Assembly (NCBI GenBank): GCA_017562135.1 | Contig: QEYB01000895.1 | Coordinates: forward strand, 744,001 to 808,000 | Length of the DNA stretch: 64,000 nucleotides | Direction: 5' to 3' | Origin: Dipylidium caninum | Lineage: Eukaryota > Platyhelminthes > Cestoda > Cyclophyllidea > Dipylidiidae | Notes under the pieces: model-generated | Seen by the model: the letters and a program-made list of their open reading frames with translations, nothing else | What the model was told of the DNA's origin: nothing | Databases searched by the model: none | Shown: in pieces, positions 12,001 through 22,968 of the stretch | Numbering within the stretch: the stretch's first letter is position 1 | Layout: each line of letters starts with the position of its first letter | Program-made: the position numbers and the translations under genes

Positions 12001-15000
12001 CGCCTCTGATCACTTAACCACTCACCACGGCGGCTCTCCCGGTGGCAATCAGCTGAAGCCGCGAGCGACGACCAGGTGCTGCAGCGGCAGCGTTGAGAGC
12101 CGACGGTGTGTTGACTTTTAGGCGCACCAGCCATGAGGCCGGGGCCACAAGCCACACCTCTTAAAACGCAAATTTGGCACACCCACCCACACACAAAAAA
12201 CACACACACACAAACGTATGCACGAATAAATGAGTGAACTTAGCACGTGCGCACTCATGAAGCAACGCGAAGACGTGGGCTCCTCCGTCTCCCTGCTGTG
12301 TCGCTGAGAAGAGCTACTGGTCCACCTACTCACGCGGTAAAGACTCTCGCGACAGTCTCTCGTGCCGAGACAAAAAATACCAACCGCACTGTCTCTCTCT
12401 CTCTCTCACTTTCACTTTTTTTCGATTTCTCTGTCTCTTCCTCGCCTCGTGGCTCCCTCACTGCGCATGCTATGAAGCAGGAGTTCGCCTTGTCTGTCCG
12501 AAGACACATCAGGACTGAACTTACGGCAGTATTTGTCCATCCTTGCGAACGGGGGCGAAGGAGTCGTTGGGGTTAATCTGCACGTAATCCAGTGCTGCTG
12601 GCCGGCTGTTGACTTTGGTCATCTCGGCCATCCAGTCGTTGGGCCTCTGGACACGCAACCGCATCTCGCTGAGTGGGGAGGACAAAGTGGAATTAATCGG
12701 TCAGTAAATGTTTTTTGGCTCGACTCCGCAGGTAGAAGGTTGAAACTGCTGAGATTGCTGCAGCCATGGACGATATCGCCCCAATAGGTAAAAAAACACT
12801 GGCACTCTACAGTGGCACGGGGGCGTCTCCGATTGAAGACTGGCGCCTTCTACCCACGGACGTTGGTGGGAGGGGGCGGGGAACGGTTCGACTTACTAGT
12901 GCATGTTCTTGATGTTCAAGATGGTGCCAGCAGCGGTGGGTTCAGTGAAGCACTTGAACAACTGGTCCATAAGGATGACCTTGCAGAAGCGCCATCGTCT
13001 GTTGCGGTGGTACCAACGCTGCGCGCCCCTCTGCGCGTGGTGCGTGAGGTGTGGCTCCGCCGTGGTCGATGTCGTCTGCATCGTCGACTGGCTGGATGAG
13101 AGCTGGCTGCCATCTCGTGAACTCGGCAATGCCCTCTCACTATTCAGCTTACTCGGCTTCAGCATCACCAAGTAGGAATCCTTTAGGACTAACCATCTAC
13201 AATAGCGACAACAGCAATTTTTTACGTTATGGAATGTGTCCCCTCGTTTGTCTCCTCAAAGCTGAACAGGCCATAGACAGTGGAGAGAGGGGATACTCAT
13301 TCGAACGCTCATGTCGACAAAATGGCAACCGACGCAGTTTACGGGCAGCAGTTGCCTTGAGTAGTCGAGGCATGGTTCCACGCTAGCGACTCAGTGTTTA
13401 GCGGGGTTATGTAGAGATACGACGCAAAGTCGAGACGGACCCCGTGAAAAAGAACTTACTAATGGGGCGCGAACCTCAAGCCTAGGCCAATGGGCGAACA
13501 CCAGTTGAGAACCGGGGCACGAGAGGCCCGATAAGGCATTTGTCGGCCAGGCTGGAGCAGAGCGAAATAGTTTTGTGGGTAGAAGCGGTCGCGCAAGGGG
13601 AAGCCTCAAAGCAGCGGTACCGCCTTGCTGGCGAAGTCGGTCGAAGGGTCAGTGCCGCGATATCGCGCAAAAACTATTGTTAAAAGGCACCCAAAATGGT
13701 CCTCCACTCTAGGCGAACTGAAGTTGTGAACTTTAGAGCCAACTCGCAAATACGTTCAGGCTTTCGCACCTGGTTCTAATGCGAAGAAAGTACAGTGGAG
13801 CTGCAGAATGCACCCTTCCGCGGCTGAGTAAACAGCACATGGTGAGGCACGAAGAGGCGAAAAGTGCTGACTGACAGCCCCATAATGGCACGCAAGAGTG
13901 GATCAGACGGCGGATCTCCCACGGACTTGGCTGCCCGTTCAGCTGAACTCGTCGCCAGCAGGTCAGAGAAGATGTCCACGCTTGGTGCACGCGAAGGAGA
14001 GACCGCGTGCGCCCTGTTGAGAACGCAAGCAACCGTGTCACCGCAGGCGTCCTCGAGGCGACTTCGGCACGGGTGTCGCCTGAACGGAGGAGCGGCCACA
14101 GAGGGCGCCGTTGTAGGTGGTCGCGACGCCCGCGGACTTCTCGGGGCTGTCGGCGCCAGCGCCAGCGTCGGCCGCGGCTGCGTGGGTCGATTGCGCGTTC
14201 GCCACGACGGCGACGCCACAGCAACTCGTGGGCGCGTCGCCAACTCAGACGCACATGCGACGCGGTGCGCTGGCGAGAACACTGGCACAGGTCAAGGTGC
14301 CGCCCTCACAAACGCCCTTCACTGGCGCAGTGCAAACACGCGAAGGCTGCTGTGAGCAGGTCGTGTGCTTCCTGTCTCCCTCCTTCGCACGCCTGTCTGC
14401 CGCTCTCGCTCTCTCGTGGCTTCCGCCCAACTGATCGGCCACTCCACCGGGGCGTATGAGGCGAGGACAAGAAACTCCACACAGGAGTTGGCGAAATTCC
14501 GCAATTCCGTGAACTGACAAATAACTTGCAGTCGTGTTTCCATCCACTGATGATGAAATGATATGCAAGGTGTCAAATTCTCAGACAGGACGCATCCGTC
14601 GACCTGTGTTTTCTCACATGTGCGAATGGTGGGTGGAAAGTGGTGCCAACCTCAGGGGCGGAACAGACATGGACAATGTTTCACCGCCATGGCGAAACTG
14701 AGAGGTGATAAGATAATCCACCGGCAGGCAGTGCGGGGCTAAGGAGTCCGTCTGTGCAGCCCACGGCCCAGCGGCTCGAAAAATCGTGTCTCGCGGGGAA
14801 GGCGACTGAAGAGGGACGAGGAGGGCCACCCAACGAGGGGTGGGAGGCTGTGCAGCCGCCTAGTTGTCTAATCAGGGCGCTCGATTGCCGGACCGTGCGC
14901 TTTCGCGAGAATCGCCGCCCTCGTCGCTCACACCGCCGTTTGTCTCACAAGTGCTCCAGGGCGCAGGCATGTGGTGAGGAGCGAGCACAGCGCTTTCACT

Positions 15001-18000
15001 TTTCACTAGCGTGGCTTGTGGCTCATTGACTGGCGCTGCCCTTTCGGCTGCCATCTTGACACGGTCAGTGGAAGTGTTAAGTCTTTTCACTCGCCCAACT
15101 AACAGTTTAAAGTGAAGTTGACACGGAGGCATTTGTTTCAGGAGGCAGAGGACGAATACTTCGGTCAAATGCGCAGACCAGTGGAGCTCATTGGTAGAAA
15201 GGATGTCTTCGCTGCGCTCGGTGCCTCCGAGTAGCGGAGGAGTTAAATTAAACTACTCTGCTCCACGCTTGCTATTGACCCACCTCAAGTGTGGCCGCCA
15301 TCTCTCATCGAACCTCCAACCTCTTCTGCGCCGACCTCTCTCCAACTAAGGCGCGTGAATAGCTCGGACCGCTGCTGAGGTCACCGAAACCATACGTGAG
15401 CATCCTCCGCGTGTACACATTCGGCAGCGAAGACATCGGAGTCACGTCTGCCTTCTCACGCGTCTCCGGCGCGGAAATGGCGGCGCTCTAATGGCCATAT
15501 CTCACGGCACTTTAAAACTTCTCGTATAAACCATGGGAACGGGAAATACCGTCGGCAGAGTGGCAAATAATTCTGCGTGCACGAGTCTTCGGGGAGGTGT
15601 GAGGTCTGCCCAAACCATTTGAAAATAAATGAGCGTTTAATCTCCTCAGGCAATCACATTGTCCTCCCGTAAATTGTCACCGCAAATGCCACTGCGAACA
15701 CAGGAAGGATAAAAAGATTAGCAGAGCACGCGGCAGACAAGAAATGTGACCCCGCGGATACAGTCTGACGAAAGCACTCATTCAGTGCGTCCTGCCCCAC
15801 AGCGGGCACAGTGGCTCGTCCCCTCGTGAACCTTCCCTCGACAGCGTGGCACGTCCTCGGATGCGCCGCTGATCGGCCTTGGAGGTGACCGCGGGCGGAT
15901 ACTCGGCTTGAAGGGCCTAACGCTTCTCAAAGATTCGCATTTGTCGCGAACCTGTTCCGCGGTTCACCCACTGCCCTCTCACTCGAGGCCTTGTTGGATG
16001 ACACGTCATCCCGCGGTCGAATGACACGCCGCTGAATCGGTTGTTGTCACAAAAATACCTGGTGAGCAGGGTGAATTCTTCAAATGGCAGATTTGGCATA
16101 GCGCTTGTCTGCACGAAATGCTGCTCGGGACTTGGCGAAAACCCCAGACAGAAAGCGTGAGGATGGCCAGGGGCATTTGAGGTTGGGAAGATTGGGCGAC
16201 GTGGCTGCCATGGAGTTAAATAGACTGAAGAACTGCATACTGGCTCGGCGAGCAGCCTGGGCGCAGTGGCCGCAGGTTTCGACTGACAGTCTACTGCCAA
16301 TGCGAAATACTTTCTGCAGAAGTATTCTGCTTCACAAAATCACCATTCAGAATGACAAGTGACGAGTCCGTCGCGATGAGGTGATGACGAACACGTGGTA
16401 CTTCACGGGGGGCCGAGGCGGTGTTCTGCGACTGCCGCGCAGCGGAATGGTGTGCGTCCCGAGAAGCCGATCGAGTCGGTGCATGCGACAAGCGGTTCGA
16501 GGGGCATTACGCGTTTCTGCAAATAAACGCCCGCACTTACGTGAGGTGGCACTCACTTTCCGCGACGAAATCAATCCGGTCTCTTGACTGGGCTCACATC
16601 CAGTCAGTTTGACCAAGTACCACCCCGTCTCTCGCCACTAGCCACCATTTTTTAAATACATTGCGCCTTGTTATCTCACTCGTCCGACTTCCCTCTTCTT
16701 GTCGCTTCATTTGAGGCGAACGGACGATGTGGCAGCATGAGTCTGCAGTCGGGAGGTTCAGCATCTCCTGCGCGTGATCGTTGGCGTTGTCAGCCGTTAG
16801 GCGTTGAAAATGGGGGGTGGAGGGAAGACACCTTCCAGTCCATTTAGCAGTGGTTAGGAGTCTTGGTGTGAAAATCACTCTCGTCTGGCGGCTGAGATGC
16901 CCTCGCAGGCACTGCAGCCGGCAGTTGAGGCGACGAGAAGGCAGTCCTAAGACAAATCGCCAAAATGTAGGAAAAATAGTGCGCCTATTTACATGGTGCC
17001 TAGTCAGAGGTGAGTGTATGCAAATATACCGTATGGGTGATTGTTTAAATCACCGGCAAAACGGGTTAGTGATTCGTGAGTGAAGAAGGTGAATGTCCAG
17101 ACCGGCGAAAATCCATACGGCTGTTTGAGGTGTCAAATAACAAACAAGCTGCACTCAGTGTGGCGAAGACCTGTCAAACGCCTGCTGTTGGAGGAGGGTG
17201 ACAGGGAGCAGGCCGGAGTAGACCAAGCCAGACTGCGGTACCGAGGCTGACGAGGGGAATCGCGAAATGGAGGCATTCGTCGGGAAAAGGACCCTCAGTG
17301 CAGAGAACGAGACAAGTCGGAAGGACTACAGTTGGGTATCGGGGGGGGCCTGACCACAAACATTTGGTACTGCTGCGGAGGTGTGGATGTACACCCCTCA
17401 GCACGGGGAACACCTGCGCTCAGATGGCAAAGCTGTCATATTTCTGGCTGCAGAGAGGCGCCACCCTCCGCACAAACTACCACTTTTCAGGCGAGACAAT
17501 GACATTTTTAACCTTCCTTGTGCAATTAATACGTGATACTTTGTGAAATGCGCTGCATCTTCACCGCGTCAGTGAAGGTGCCAATTTACTCAACGCCCAC
17601 TTAGTATGCACGTCACTTCATGCAATGCGCTGCGTGAAGGAGAACATCAGAGACAATCGAGCGTAGAAATAAACGGTGCCGTCGGTCCTAATGCGAACAG
17701 TGAGAATCCCTCAAGAGCCATATGACTGATAGTTGAGGAGGATATTTTGAGTGAAAAGACGGTAGCATAGACCTGCTCTGTGTGAAATTGTAGGCAAAGG
17801 AGATAAAATCTGTGACAGCGCTGATTCATCGCGGTGCGATTCATAATAAGCACCGATGATGAGGGGTGTAAAGACGTGAAAACAATTTGAATCGACAACC
17901 ACGAGGCGGTCCTCCGCCTCTCAAGAGGTCAGAAGAATCGCCGAACAGTGGTGGGGAAGGTGAAAAGGAGAGCGCTAACATCTTCCTTTTGCCTTGCCAA

Positions 18001-20144
18001 CCGCTTCCGATGGCTTATGCTGCCGTGGTGCGGACCATCCATTCAATCCAACTAAACTTGAACACATCCACGAGGCGCATTGACATGACTGAAATAAATT
18101 TACATGCATGGAACAAGGGGACGTACAAATTGGCCCGCCCCCCCCCTCCACCCTAGGGAAGAGGCAAGTGAAGTGTACGTGGGACGTCGACTGAATAAAT
18201 ATGCGCTTAGTGTGGCAGAGTTGGGCGGTCTCCGCCGTGTGTCCCAGTTATCCTCACGAATGCGTACTAGGCAGGTCTTCGGACCTCCTCCTTTCGTCCT
18301 CTCACTGAAAGCCATGCCAGGTGAGGACACTCGCACTGTCAGAGGAAGCGATTTGCCAGCGAAATGAAATCTAAGGAAATATAAGCTCCCAAAGCAGGCG
18401 AATTTGGTTATTGGGTCCAAAGTCGTATTATTCTGCGGCACTTGGGATTGCATAACCACCCATCGGTTGACAGGGCCGCAAGGATGAACACAAATGTCAC
18501 TTGGTTGGAGGTCGTAGAGCAGGAGGAGGGGATAAAAACTTAACCCCACGATTCACTCAAAAAAATTGGCGGAAAATGGGGGGGGGAGGGGGGAGAAAGA
18601 TATTGCTCAGACTGGGCGATTATACATTGGAATGAAGTTTCTGCAAATCAGAATCATGCCAAAGGGTAGTGGGGATTGTCTCCTCACTTGGTTTAATGGA
18701 TGAGCGTAACTTCAGGGATATGCTTGCGGAAATTTTGTGTGGAAGCAACACAAAAGGTGCGCGAAGTAAGCATAAATGGCAGTCAAAGTAAAATTGAATG
18801 GTAATCAAACAAATGCTCACCTCGTCTGCCAAGCACATTCGTACGCACAAAGCACAACTAATGGGAAAATACATTTCCCATGCTTGGGTATCTTCAGAAT
18901 TGTCCCTTCCTTGAATTTGGAAATGCCCAGTCGTAAGCGAAATGTGATTGGTGATACTTCAAAGAAATTCATCTAGTAGAATTGGAAAGAAATGAGTTAC
19001 TAAAGGATAAGGAATAAATAATTTTCTTGAATAAATTGCAGACGGTTTCAGAATCATGGTTGTAAGGAGTGGATGAGGAGGAGGAAGAAGAAAGAGAAGA
19101 AAACGTAGGGGGAGGGGCAGAGAAGTGTCGACGGAGCGATGCTCGACATTGAAATGATGAGACAACTGTAAAGGCTAAAGTGAGTGTATGTAAAAAGGTG
19201 AAGGTGTGAAACGACCTGAAATGTGAAAATGGATGCAATGGCAAGAGAAATCAGACTGGCAGACTCACTACACCTTCCAAATAACGAAGAGGTTTGCAAT
19301 CGACGATGGACTGGAGGTAATCTTCCAGCAGTTTTGTACGTTGGGCCATAGCTTCATCAGGGACCGTGAGGATCCATCGTTTCGGGAAAGCAGACAATCT
19401 TCGCTTCTTCAAAGCCGCAGAATTTGATGATTGATGAAAACCCGATTTAACAGTCATTCTTAATAAATCGCGAAGGATTTTGAAAGTTTAGAGGCCTTGT
19501 TTAAGGCACTTTCTTATACAGGGGCTTTTTAAGAGTAAAACTCTCAACTAACAAATCACAGCACTAACCAAATTAATGGGAGAAGAAATCTACAGTTGTA
19601 CTGACTTCAAGTCGATTTAACGAAATGGCTCAATTCTCATTGAAATCTGTATTACGCTAAGGGTGACAGATAAAAGGCTCCTTACAGTTAATATGTAACA
19701 GGTTGGATATAGCATTTTGTTTCACACTTACGTAGCTCGTTTAACACGTCGTTTAACTTGGTCGAAAGCTATTTCTCTATGTAAAGCAAAAATGTCGTTG
19801 TATGTTTTCATTAATTTCCATTTGTATGGTCCATGCTCGACGCTTATTTCATAACGACTAGGGACTTTGCCTGAGGTCGCAGTTGATGCCGGTTCCTCAC
19901 TTGCAATTGTTAAATCGTCCGCCACTTGTTGTGAAAAACTTGGACTTCGAACACGATCGCGAAAATAGTGGAATTTACTTGTCCAATACACCTGAGTTAT
20001 TTTTATATTTATTGGGACATTTGGTAAGTAAATTTGACCTGAGTCGAAGGCATCTCCTGTAGGTGGAAAGTAATTATTTTGGTCATCAACGGCATCTTCA
20101 GCTCCAGAGCTATCTTCAAATGATAGTTCCAGATATGTGTCCAT
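1..20144 (-). CDS. PLD: Phospholipase D, PX-PH-HKD type (PLD1/2 family), 3' end off the left edge
   Basis: Phosphatidylcholine-hydrolysing phospholipase D, which makes phosphatidic acid at membranes. The order of parts read on the minus strand is the family order: PX domain (20144-19269), a link exon (18972-18821), PH domain (16666-12525), first catalytic motif HHEKLVVID (8049-7910), second motif HSKLMIVD followed by GSANINDRS (300-157). Well supported exons are 20144-19732, 19398-19269, 18972-18821, 16666-16598, 12998-12897, 12668-12525, 10057-9895, 8297-8187, 8049-7910, 7425-7377, 1702-1344, 762-525, 300-157 and 74-1; neighbouring phases agree. Exons at 5410-5120 and 4105-3727 are candidates for the variable loop between the two motifs. 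I could not find the exon with the conserved WHGKDY block. The start is the ATG at 20144, 13 bases inside an exon whose acceptor is at 20158-20160, so a 5' non-coding exon lies upstream. Exon 1702-1344 contains three small indels. Confidence 0.9.
157..300 (-). CDS. PLD: PLD exon: second HKD catalytic motif
   Basis: 48 codons: [20 protein letters not shown] then [18 protein letters not shown]-x-K-x4-D is intact, as is the G-S-A-N-I-N-x-R-S signature. Acceptor TTTTTAG, donor GTGAGT. Confidence 0.97.
525..762 (-). CDS. PLD: PLD exon: [10 protein letters not shown] block
   Basis: [20 protein letters not shown] continues the arginine split across the junction (AG|G), and [15 protein letters not shown] is the conserved Y-I-S-x-C-G-L-R-T. 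Acceptor TTATTAG, donor GTAAGT. One base plus 79 codons. Confidence 0.95.
1033..1080. repeat. Trinucleotide run (GAG)n then (GCG)n
   Basis: A GAG run of about nine to ten units switches directly to about six GCG units. It lies in a PLD intron and creates long false glutamate/alanine, proline and arginine/leucine frames. Confidence 0.95.
1344..1702 (-). CDS. PLD: PLD exon upstream of second HKD, with three small indels
   Basis: It contains [48 protein letters not shown] and [16 protein letters not shown], in three frames. The family block S-I-x-x-A-Y...Y-I-E-N-Q-F-F is unmistakable. The breaks sit at a C run (1647-1649), a TATA dinucleotide (1523-1526) and a CC run (1395-1396). Correcting them gives 359 bases in phase with the next exon. 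Acceptor ATGCAG, donor GTGGGT. Confidence 0.85.
2250..2370 (-). CDS. PLD: Candidate PLD exon with broken frame (ARHFxQRWN region)
   Basis: [11 protein letters not shown] at about 2282-2240 matches the conserved A-R-H-F-I-Q-R-W-N block, and MRVHGV and TST fragments just upstream match R-x-S-T-P-R-M and V-H-G, but in other frames. Several indels would be needed, so this is either a damaged exon or very divergent sequence. The boundaries are approximate. Confidence 0.38.
3727..4105 (-). CDS. Candidate PLD loop exon
   Basis: Minus-strand open block ending at a good GTATGT donor, with a CACTCGCAG acceptor at about 4106. One frame reads [19 protein letters not shown], then a serine- and proline-rich segment. 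Another frame is also open, and phase with 5410-5120 does not fit without an indel. Direction and position suit the PLD loop. Confidence 0.3.
5120..5410 (-). CDS. Candidate PLD loop exon
   Basis: 291 bases, exactly 97 codons, between a CTGCAG acceptor and a GTATGC donor, with phase 0 at both ends as exon 10 requires. The peptide is hydrophilic and charged ([17 protein letters not shown]), as expected for the variable loop between the HKD motifs. A second open frame ([19 protein letters not shown]) runs over the first half, so the frame is uncertain. Confidence 0.42.
7186..7231. repeat. Two perfect tandem copies of a 23-base unit
   Basis: The 23-base unit GTGATTTTACCATCACTGGTCCG repeats exactly at 7186-7208 and 7209-7231. 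Each unit holds a GTGAT...ATCAC inverted repeat. It is in the PLD intron just downstream of exon 10. Confidence 0.95.
7377..7425 (-). CDS. PLD: PLD exon 10: short exon after first HKD motif
   Basis: 49 bases. [16 protein letters not shown] follows the HP from exon 9 in phase and matches the family's H-x-L-x-D. Acceptor TTTTAG, donor GTAATT. Confidence 0.75.
7910..8049 (-). CDS. PLD: PLD exon 9: first HKD catalytic motif
   Basis: IRHP leads into [13 protein letters not shown] then [12 protein letters not shown]. The H-x-K-x4-D motif is intact: nucleophile histidine, lysine and aspartate are all present, with the GG downstream. Acceptor CACTCAG, donor GTGAGC. Confidence 0.97.
8187..8297 (-). 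CDS. PLD: PLD exon 8: GVRI...YREV block
   Basis: Exactly 37 codons, phase 0 at both ends. [18 protein letters not shown] and SLHPNIH match the family block G-V-x-I-x-[IV]-x-[LI]-[YF]-K-E-V, and L-H-P-N-I. Acceptor TTTTTAG, donor GTGAGT. Confidence 0.95.
9895..10057 (-). CDS. PLD: PLD exon 7: start of catalytic core
   Basis: Contains [28 protein letters not shown] and [11 protein letters not shown], nearly invariant in PLD1/2 ([14 protein letters not shown]). Acceptor CGAACAG, donor GTAGGT; 54 codons plus one base, in phase with both neighbours. Confidence 0.95.
11595..11650 (-). mobile_element. tRNA-like Pol III promoter, likely degenerate SINE
   Basis: On the minus strand an A-box-like TGAGTCAACTGG begins at 11650 and a B-box-like GGTTCGAATTG begins at 11605. 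The 45-base start-to-start spacing is that of a tRNA. No proper acceptor stem or anticodon arm can be folded by eye, so this is more likely a tRNA-derived SINE head than a tRNA. The element probably extends towards lower coordinates; its end cannot be seen from one copy. Confidence 0.45.
12181..12214. repeat. CA-rich simple repeat
   Basis: ACCCACCCACACAC, an A run, then (CA)n, in a PLD intron. Confidence 0.85.
12392..12408. repeat. (TC)n microsatellite
   Basis: About eight TC units in the PLD intron just beyond exon 6. Confidence 0.9.
12525..12668 (-). CDS. PLD: PLD exon 6: PH C-terminal helix and SFAPVR motif
   Basis: [19 protein letters not shown] is the last PH strand and helix. [12 protein letters not shown] is the conserved S-F-A-P-x-R link to the catalytic core. 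Acceptor CACTCAG, donor GTAAGT. Confidence 0.88.
12897..12998 (-). CDS. PLD: PLD exon 5: middle of PH domain
   Basis: Acceptor CAACAG, donor [22 protein letters not shown] and GTILNIKNM correspond to the FVLLVDKEFKI and GIRIDNLS strands of the family. Phase joins exons 4 and 6 exactly. Confidence 0.8.
13733..14355. other. GC-rich block open on both strands inside a PLD intron
   Basis: Both strands stay open for about 500 bases (plus 13864-14355, minus 14288-13776). The minus frame has protein-like character ([18 protein letters not shown]). PLD phase closes without it, so it would be a nested or alternative exon if real. GC bias alone can produce it. Confidence 0.3.
16598..16666 (-). CDS. 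PLD: PLD exon 4: first strands of PH domain
   Basis: A short exon of 69 bases. [20 protein letters not shown] matches the PH start (F/S-K-R-W-L-I-V-K-D-S in mammals). The donor GTGAGC gives phase 2, which fits the next exon; the acceptor is chosen by phase and is weak. Confidence 0.65.
18821..18972 (-). CDS. PLD: PLD exon 3: PX-PH connector
   Basis: The acceptor ends TACTAG and the donor is GTGAGC. The peptide [15 protein letters not shown] then KFKEGTILK follows the family pattern E-F-L-x-[IV]-S-x-[LI]-[ST]-F, LG, K-x-x-E-G. The cysteine pair typical of mammalian PLD at the PH entry is replaced by scattered cysteines. Confidence 0.75.
19269..19398 (-). CDS. PLD: PLD exon 2: second half of PX domain
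   Basis: Reads [16 protein letters not shown] then [14 protein letters not shown], matching the C-terminal PX helix (RRKQLEDYL in mammals). The donor is GTGAGT. The acceptor at 19399 is the only AG that keeps phase with exon 1, although its pyrimidine tract is weak. Confidence 0.78.
19732..20144 (-). CDS. PLD: PLD exon 1: acidic N-terminus and first half of PX domain
   Basis: 137 codons plus two bases. It starts with an acidic stretch; from about residue 100 it reads [19 protein letters not shown] and ALHREIAF, the core strands and helix of a phospholipase D PX domain, which binds phosphoinositides. [14 protein letters not shown] earlier in the exon is the first PX strand, so about 30 residues are inserted before RYEISVEHG. 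It ends at a GTAAGT donor. Confidence 0.88.
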
Positions 20145-20157
20145 GGTATCACCACCT

Positions 20158-22063
20158 CTGTAAAATATAACAGATTGAGGACTAATTGAAGTAATATATT
20201 AAAGTTATTCTGGGAACGACAACAGCAAACGCCTAGCACACAATGAGAATGAATATAAGGAACCGCCGCTTGTAGCATAAACAAATACAAACTGCATATT
20301 CCATACAAACTGCTTTGCACGCCATAGATCGCATGAAATACAAATGGTGGACAGTCAAAAATGTAGCGAAAGCAGCAAAAACAAATACATGGGATATGCT
20401 GAGGAAAAAATCTTGAGCATTAGTTGACCGCAAACAAAAAGGCGGGCAGGTTGCCGAACACAGTCTAAACAGTAACAAAATAGAGGTTATAAGAGAGTTT
20501 ACACATGGGGGTCAATGAAATGAACACAGACAGCAAGCAGCTAGCCCAGTGCAGTAAGCTGTATATTACTTCGTAAGGGCGGAAGGTATATAGAAAGAAT
20601 AAACAAACTAAAATGTGACCTTGGGTTTTACAATTGATTAAAAAGGAAAAGGTCATTCATATTAATTCAAACAGTACAACTTTTTCATGTAAATAAAATT
20701 CAATTTAAAGCACGAGCGGTTGCGCTATAACACGCATGCCAAAATAAGGCAACCCGACCAATTTTTCCTGTAGAAAGGAACGTTGTGGTTTATGTGACCT
20801 AGCTATAGAGCCACTGTTAAAAAGGGAACGGTTGATTGGGAGATAGACAAATAAAACAGCTATAGCTTAGTCGCTGCAAAGGAAGCATCAAAGTCAAGCA
20901 CAAGTCGTAGGATAAGATTGCACCTTATCCTCTCAGTTGTATCAATCTGACAACCCAAACTTACTTCGGCTTTCTATGGCACTACAATTTGTCCAAAGCG
21001 GTAGCTCGACATCATATTGTTCTCTGGATACTCCGTAGAGGATACAAATTATGATTTATGGTAGGAAACCGGCGGGCTTTCTAAGTCAAAATTTATGATT
21101 GAGTCACCCGCACGGTTAACATTTTGTCAGGTGAAAAACTTTTCCACACAGATGTCGGCTTTGGAGACCATTTATATTAGGCTTAATTTTAAATGAGGTT
21201 GTATCAGATGATCGTAATTCAGCTATCAAATATAAGCGCCGCGCAATTTGCTGTTTGCTATGACCATGTAAACAATAGAATCAACTACCTAGTTGCTGTC
21301 ATTCCTGTCAAATTTACTTTAAATTGCATTGAAACCAATGAATAGCAATCTCCCGAATGGTAATGGTCAAAGATAGAACTACGTCAACAGTAGGCTTCTT
21401 GAGTTATTTGCTAGAGCCGAGGTGGCAGTACGGCCAGTCATGTAAATATCTTGTTGCTTGCCCAATAGTATCGATTTTTCCTTTTCCCATAGTCATATTT
21501 GCTATTTATAACCGAAAGAGGTTAATTTGTTAATAAATTTATTTAAATGATCTTTTGATCTTAATGCGCATTTGCTTATGTCTCTAGCAAACTCCACCAA
21601 AGACTTTAATAAAACCGTAAAATTTATGGTCGGGCACACCTTTTGGGTTTTATTACCCCAATTACGCATTCTTTCGTGCATCGTTTTAATACTTTGCTGC
21701 TTTTTGCTCCAACTATATCGCCTCGCCTGCCAATTTCGACTTGGGGCGCGCACTCTCAGACCTGTCCGCTATGCTGCGGTCGAAGCTATGCTCAAGTAGC
21801 CAGGGCGGAATCTTATTTTCCTGTTGTTTGGCCAATGAAGACCAATCAGTGCGTTTTTTTGCTTTTAACGCTTCATGATAGGAACCGAAAATTGATAGAC
21901 GCTCAATAGGCCCCCCTATGGACTTTCGTCACTTGGTTCACATGGGTTCCTCAGGCTGCAGTTCTTGTGTGGTACGCCGTGTCTCGCATACGTGCACGCT
22001 GACCCCCCGTGCTTGATTCATCACTTACCGAATATCTTGGTCACATTTTAGACATCTTCACTT
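20158..22063. other. Upstream flank of PLD, no gene seen
   Basis: AT-rich sequence with only short, biased frames. It should contain the PLD 5' non-coding exon and promoter, but I cannot place them. No tRNA, long repeat or conserved frame was seen. Confidence 0.5.
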
Positions 22064-22369
22064 ATGAGCGGGAACGGATTGGTTGATTCACCTTTGACGC
22101 GCGGCTCCATAACGCCACACCTAAAACTAATTGATCTTTCTGAGGCCCTGGCTGCCCACAACGCATCAGCCGCTGCTGCTTTACATCCGACAAATCAAAA
22201 GTCCGCACCCGGGGCTGGCATGTTAGCTGCATCCGAACCCAATTCGTGCGTTTCTGACCCGGCGATTGCTGACGTTGGGCGCTGTCGTAAGTCAACAGCT
22301 TCCCGTTATTTGATCAGTGGTCCGCTTCCTCCACCACCTCCCCCTCCTCCTTCTGCTCTCATCGCGTGA
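22064..22369 (+). CDS. Unrecognised ORF, possible first exon
   Basis: An ATG-started frame of 101 codons in an otherwise poor region. The first 74 codons (MSGNGLVDSPLTRGSITPHL, then LIDLSEALAAHNASA) have balanced, protein-like composition and are followed by a perfect GTAAGT at 22287. Read through, it ends in a short polyproline tail and TGA at 22367-22369. I could not find a downstream exon in phase, so it may be a small unspliced protein, a first exon, or chance. Confidence 0.33.
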   Translation: MSGNGLVDSPLTRGSITPHLKLIDLSEALAAHNASAAAALHPTNQKSAPGAGMLAASEPNSCVSDPAIADVGRCRKSTASRYLISGPLPPPPPPPPSALIA

Positions 22370-22968
22370 GATGTATCGCCCCCGTCCTCTCGTGTACATA
22401 TTGTCTCGTTGCGCCACTTCTTATGATCTTTACTCCATTATATACGTCTTCGTTTGCATGTTTACGATTCTTTGTTACTGGGACCTGCCTATCCATATCC
22501 CGCGTTAAGTCGGCTGTCTTATCTTGTCTCGGATATTGTGTCTCAGATTGCTTATTTTGAGCTTGAATAATGTTATCAGTTCATGAATAAGCGTCAACAA
22601 TGCTCAGCGCAATCTTTTTGGAGCCGCGGTGTCATTACTTATTGGTAAACAGTGTACAGGAGAATTGGGGTCAACCTTCAAAAGCATTTAGATGTTACAT
22701 CACGCTGTCAATGTAGACCTCTTATAAAAATTTACAGAAATGTGCAAAGTAATTACGAAGCGGGTCAAATAGTATGTGATAGACTTTGCTATCTGGGTGA
22801 CCATTTGCTTACACTCCAGTTTGGGCGACCGCCTCGGTAGTGTCTGTAAAACAGTAAACAGTTCTGCGTTGTGCATATGCCTCTGACCACCAGCCCGAAC
22901 AGGGCTTTGTGGCCGAGGTGGCTATGCTTCCACTGCTGTTGCAGTGCCGTCTACGGAGGCGAATTTAT

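Noticed and set aside
12916..13175. Larger minus- and plus-strand frames overlapping PLD exon 5
   Set aside because: Phase and the ACAG acceptor limit the true exon to 12897-12998; the remainder is intron.
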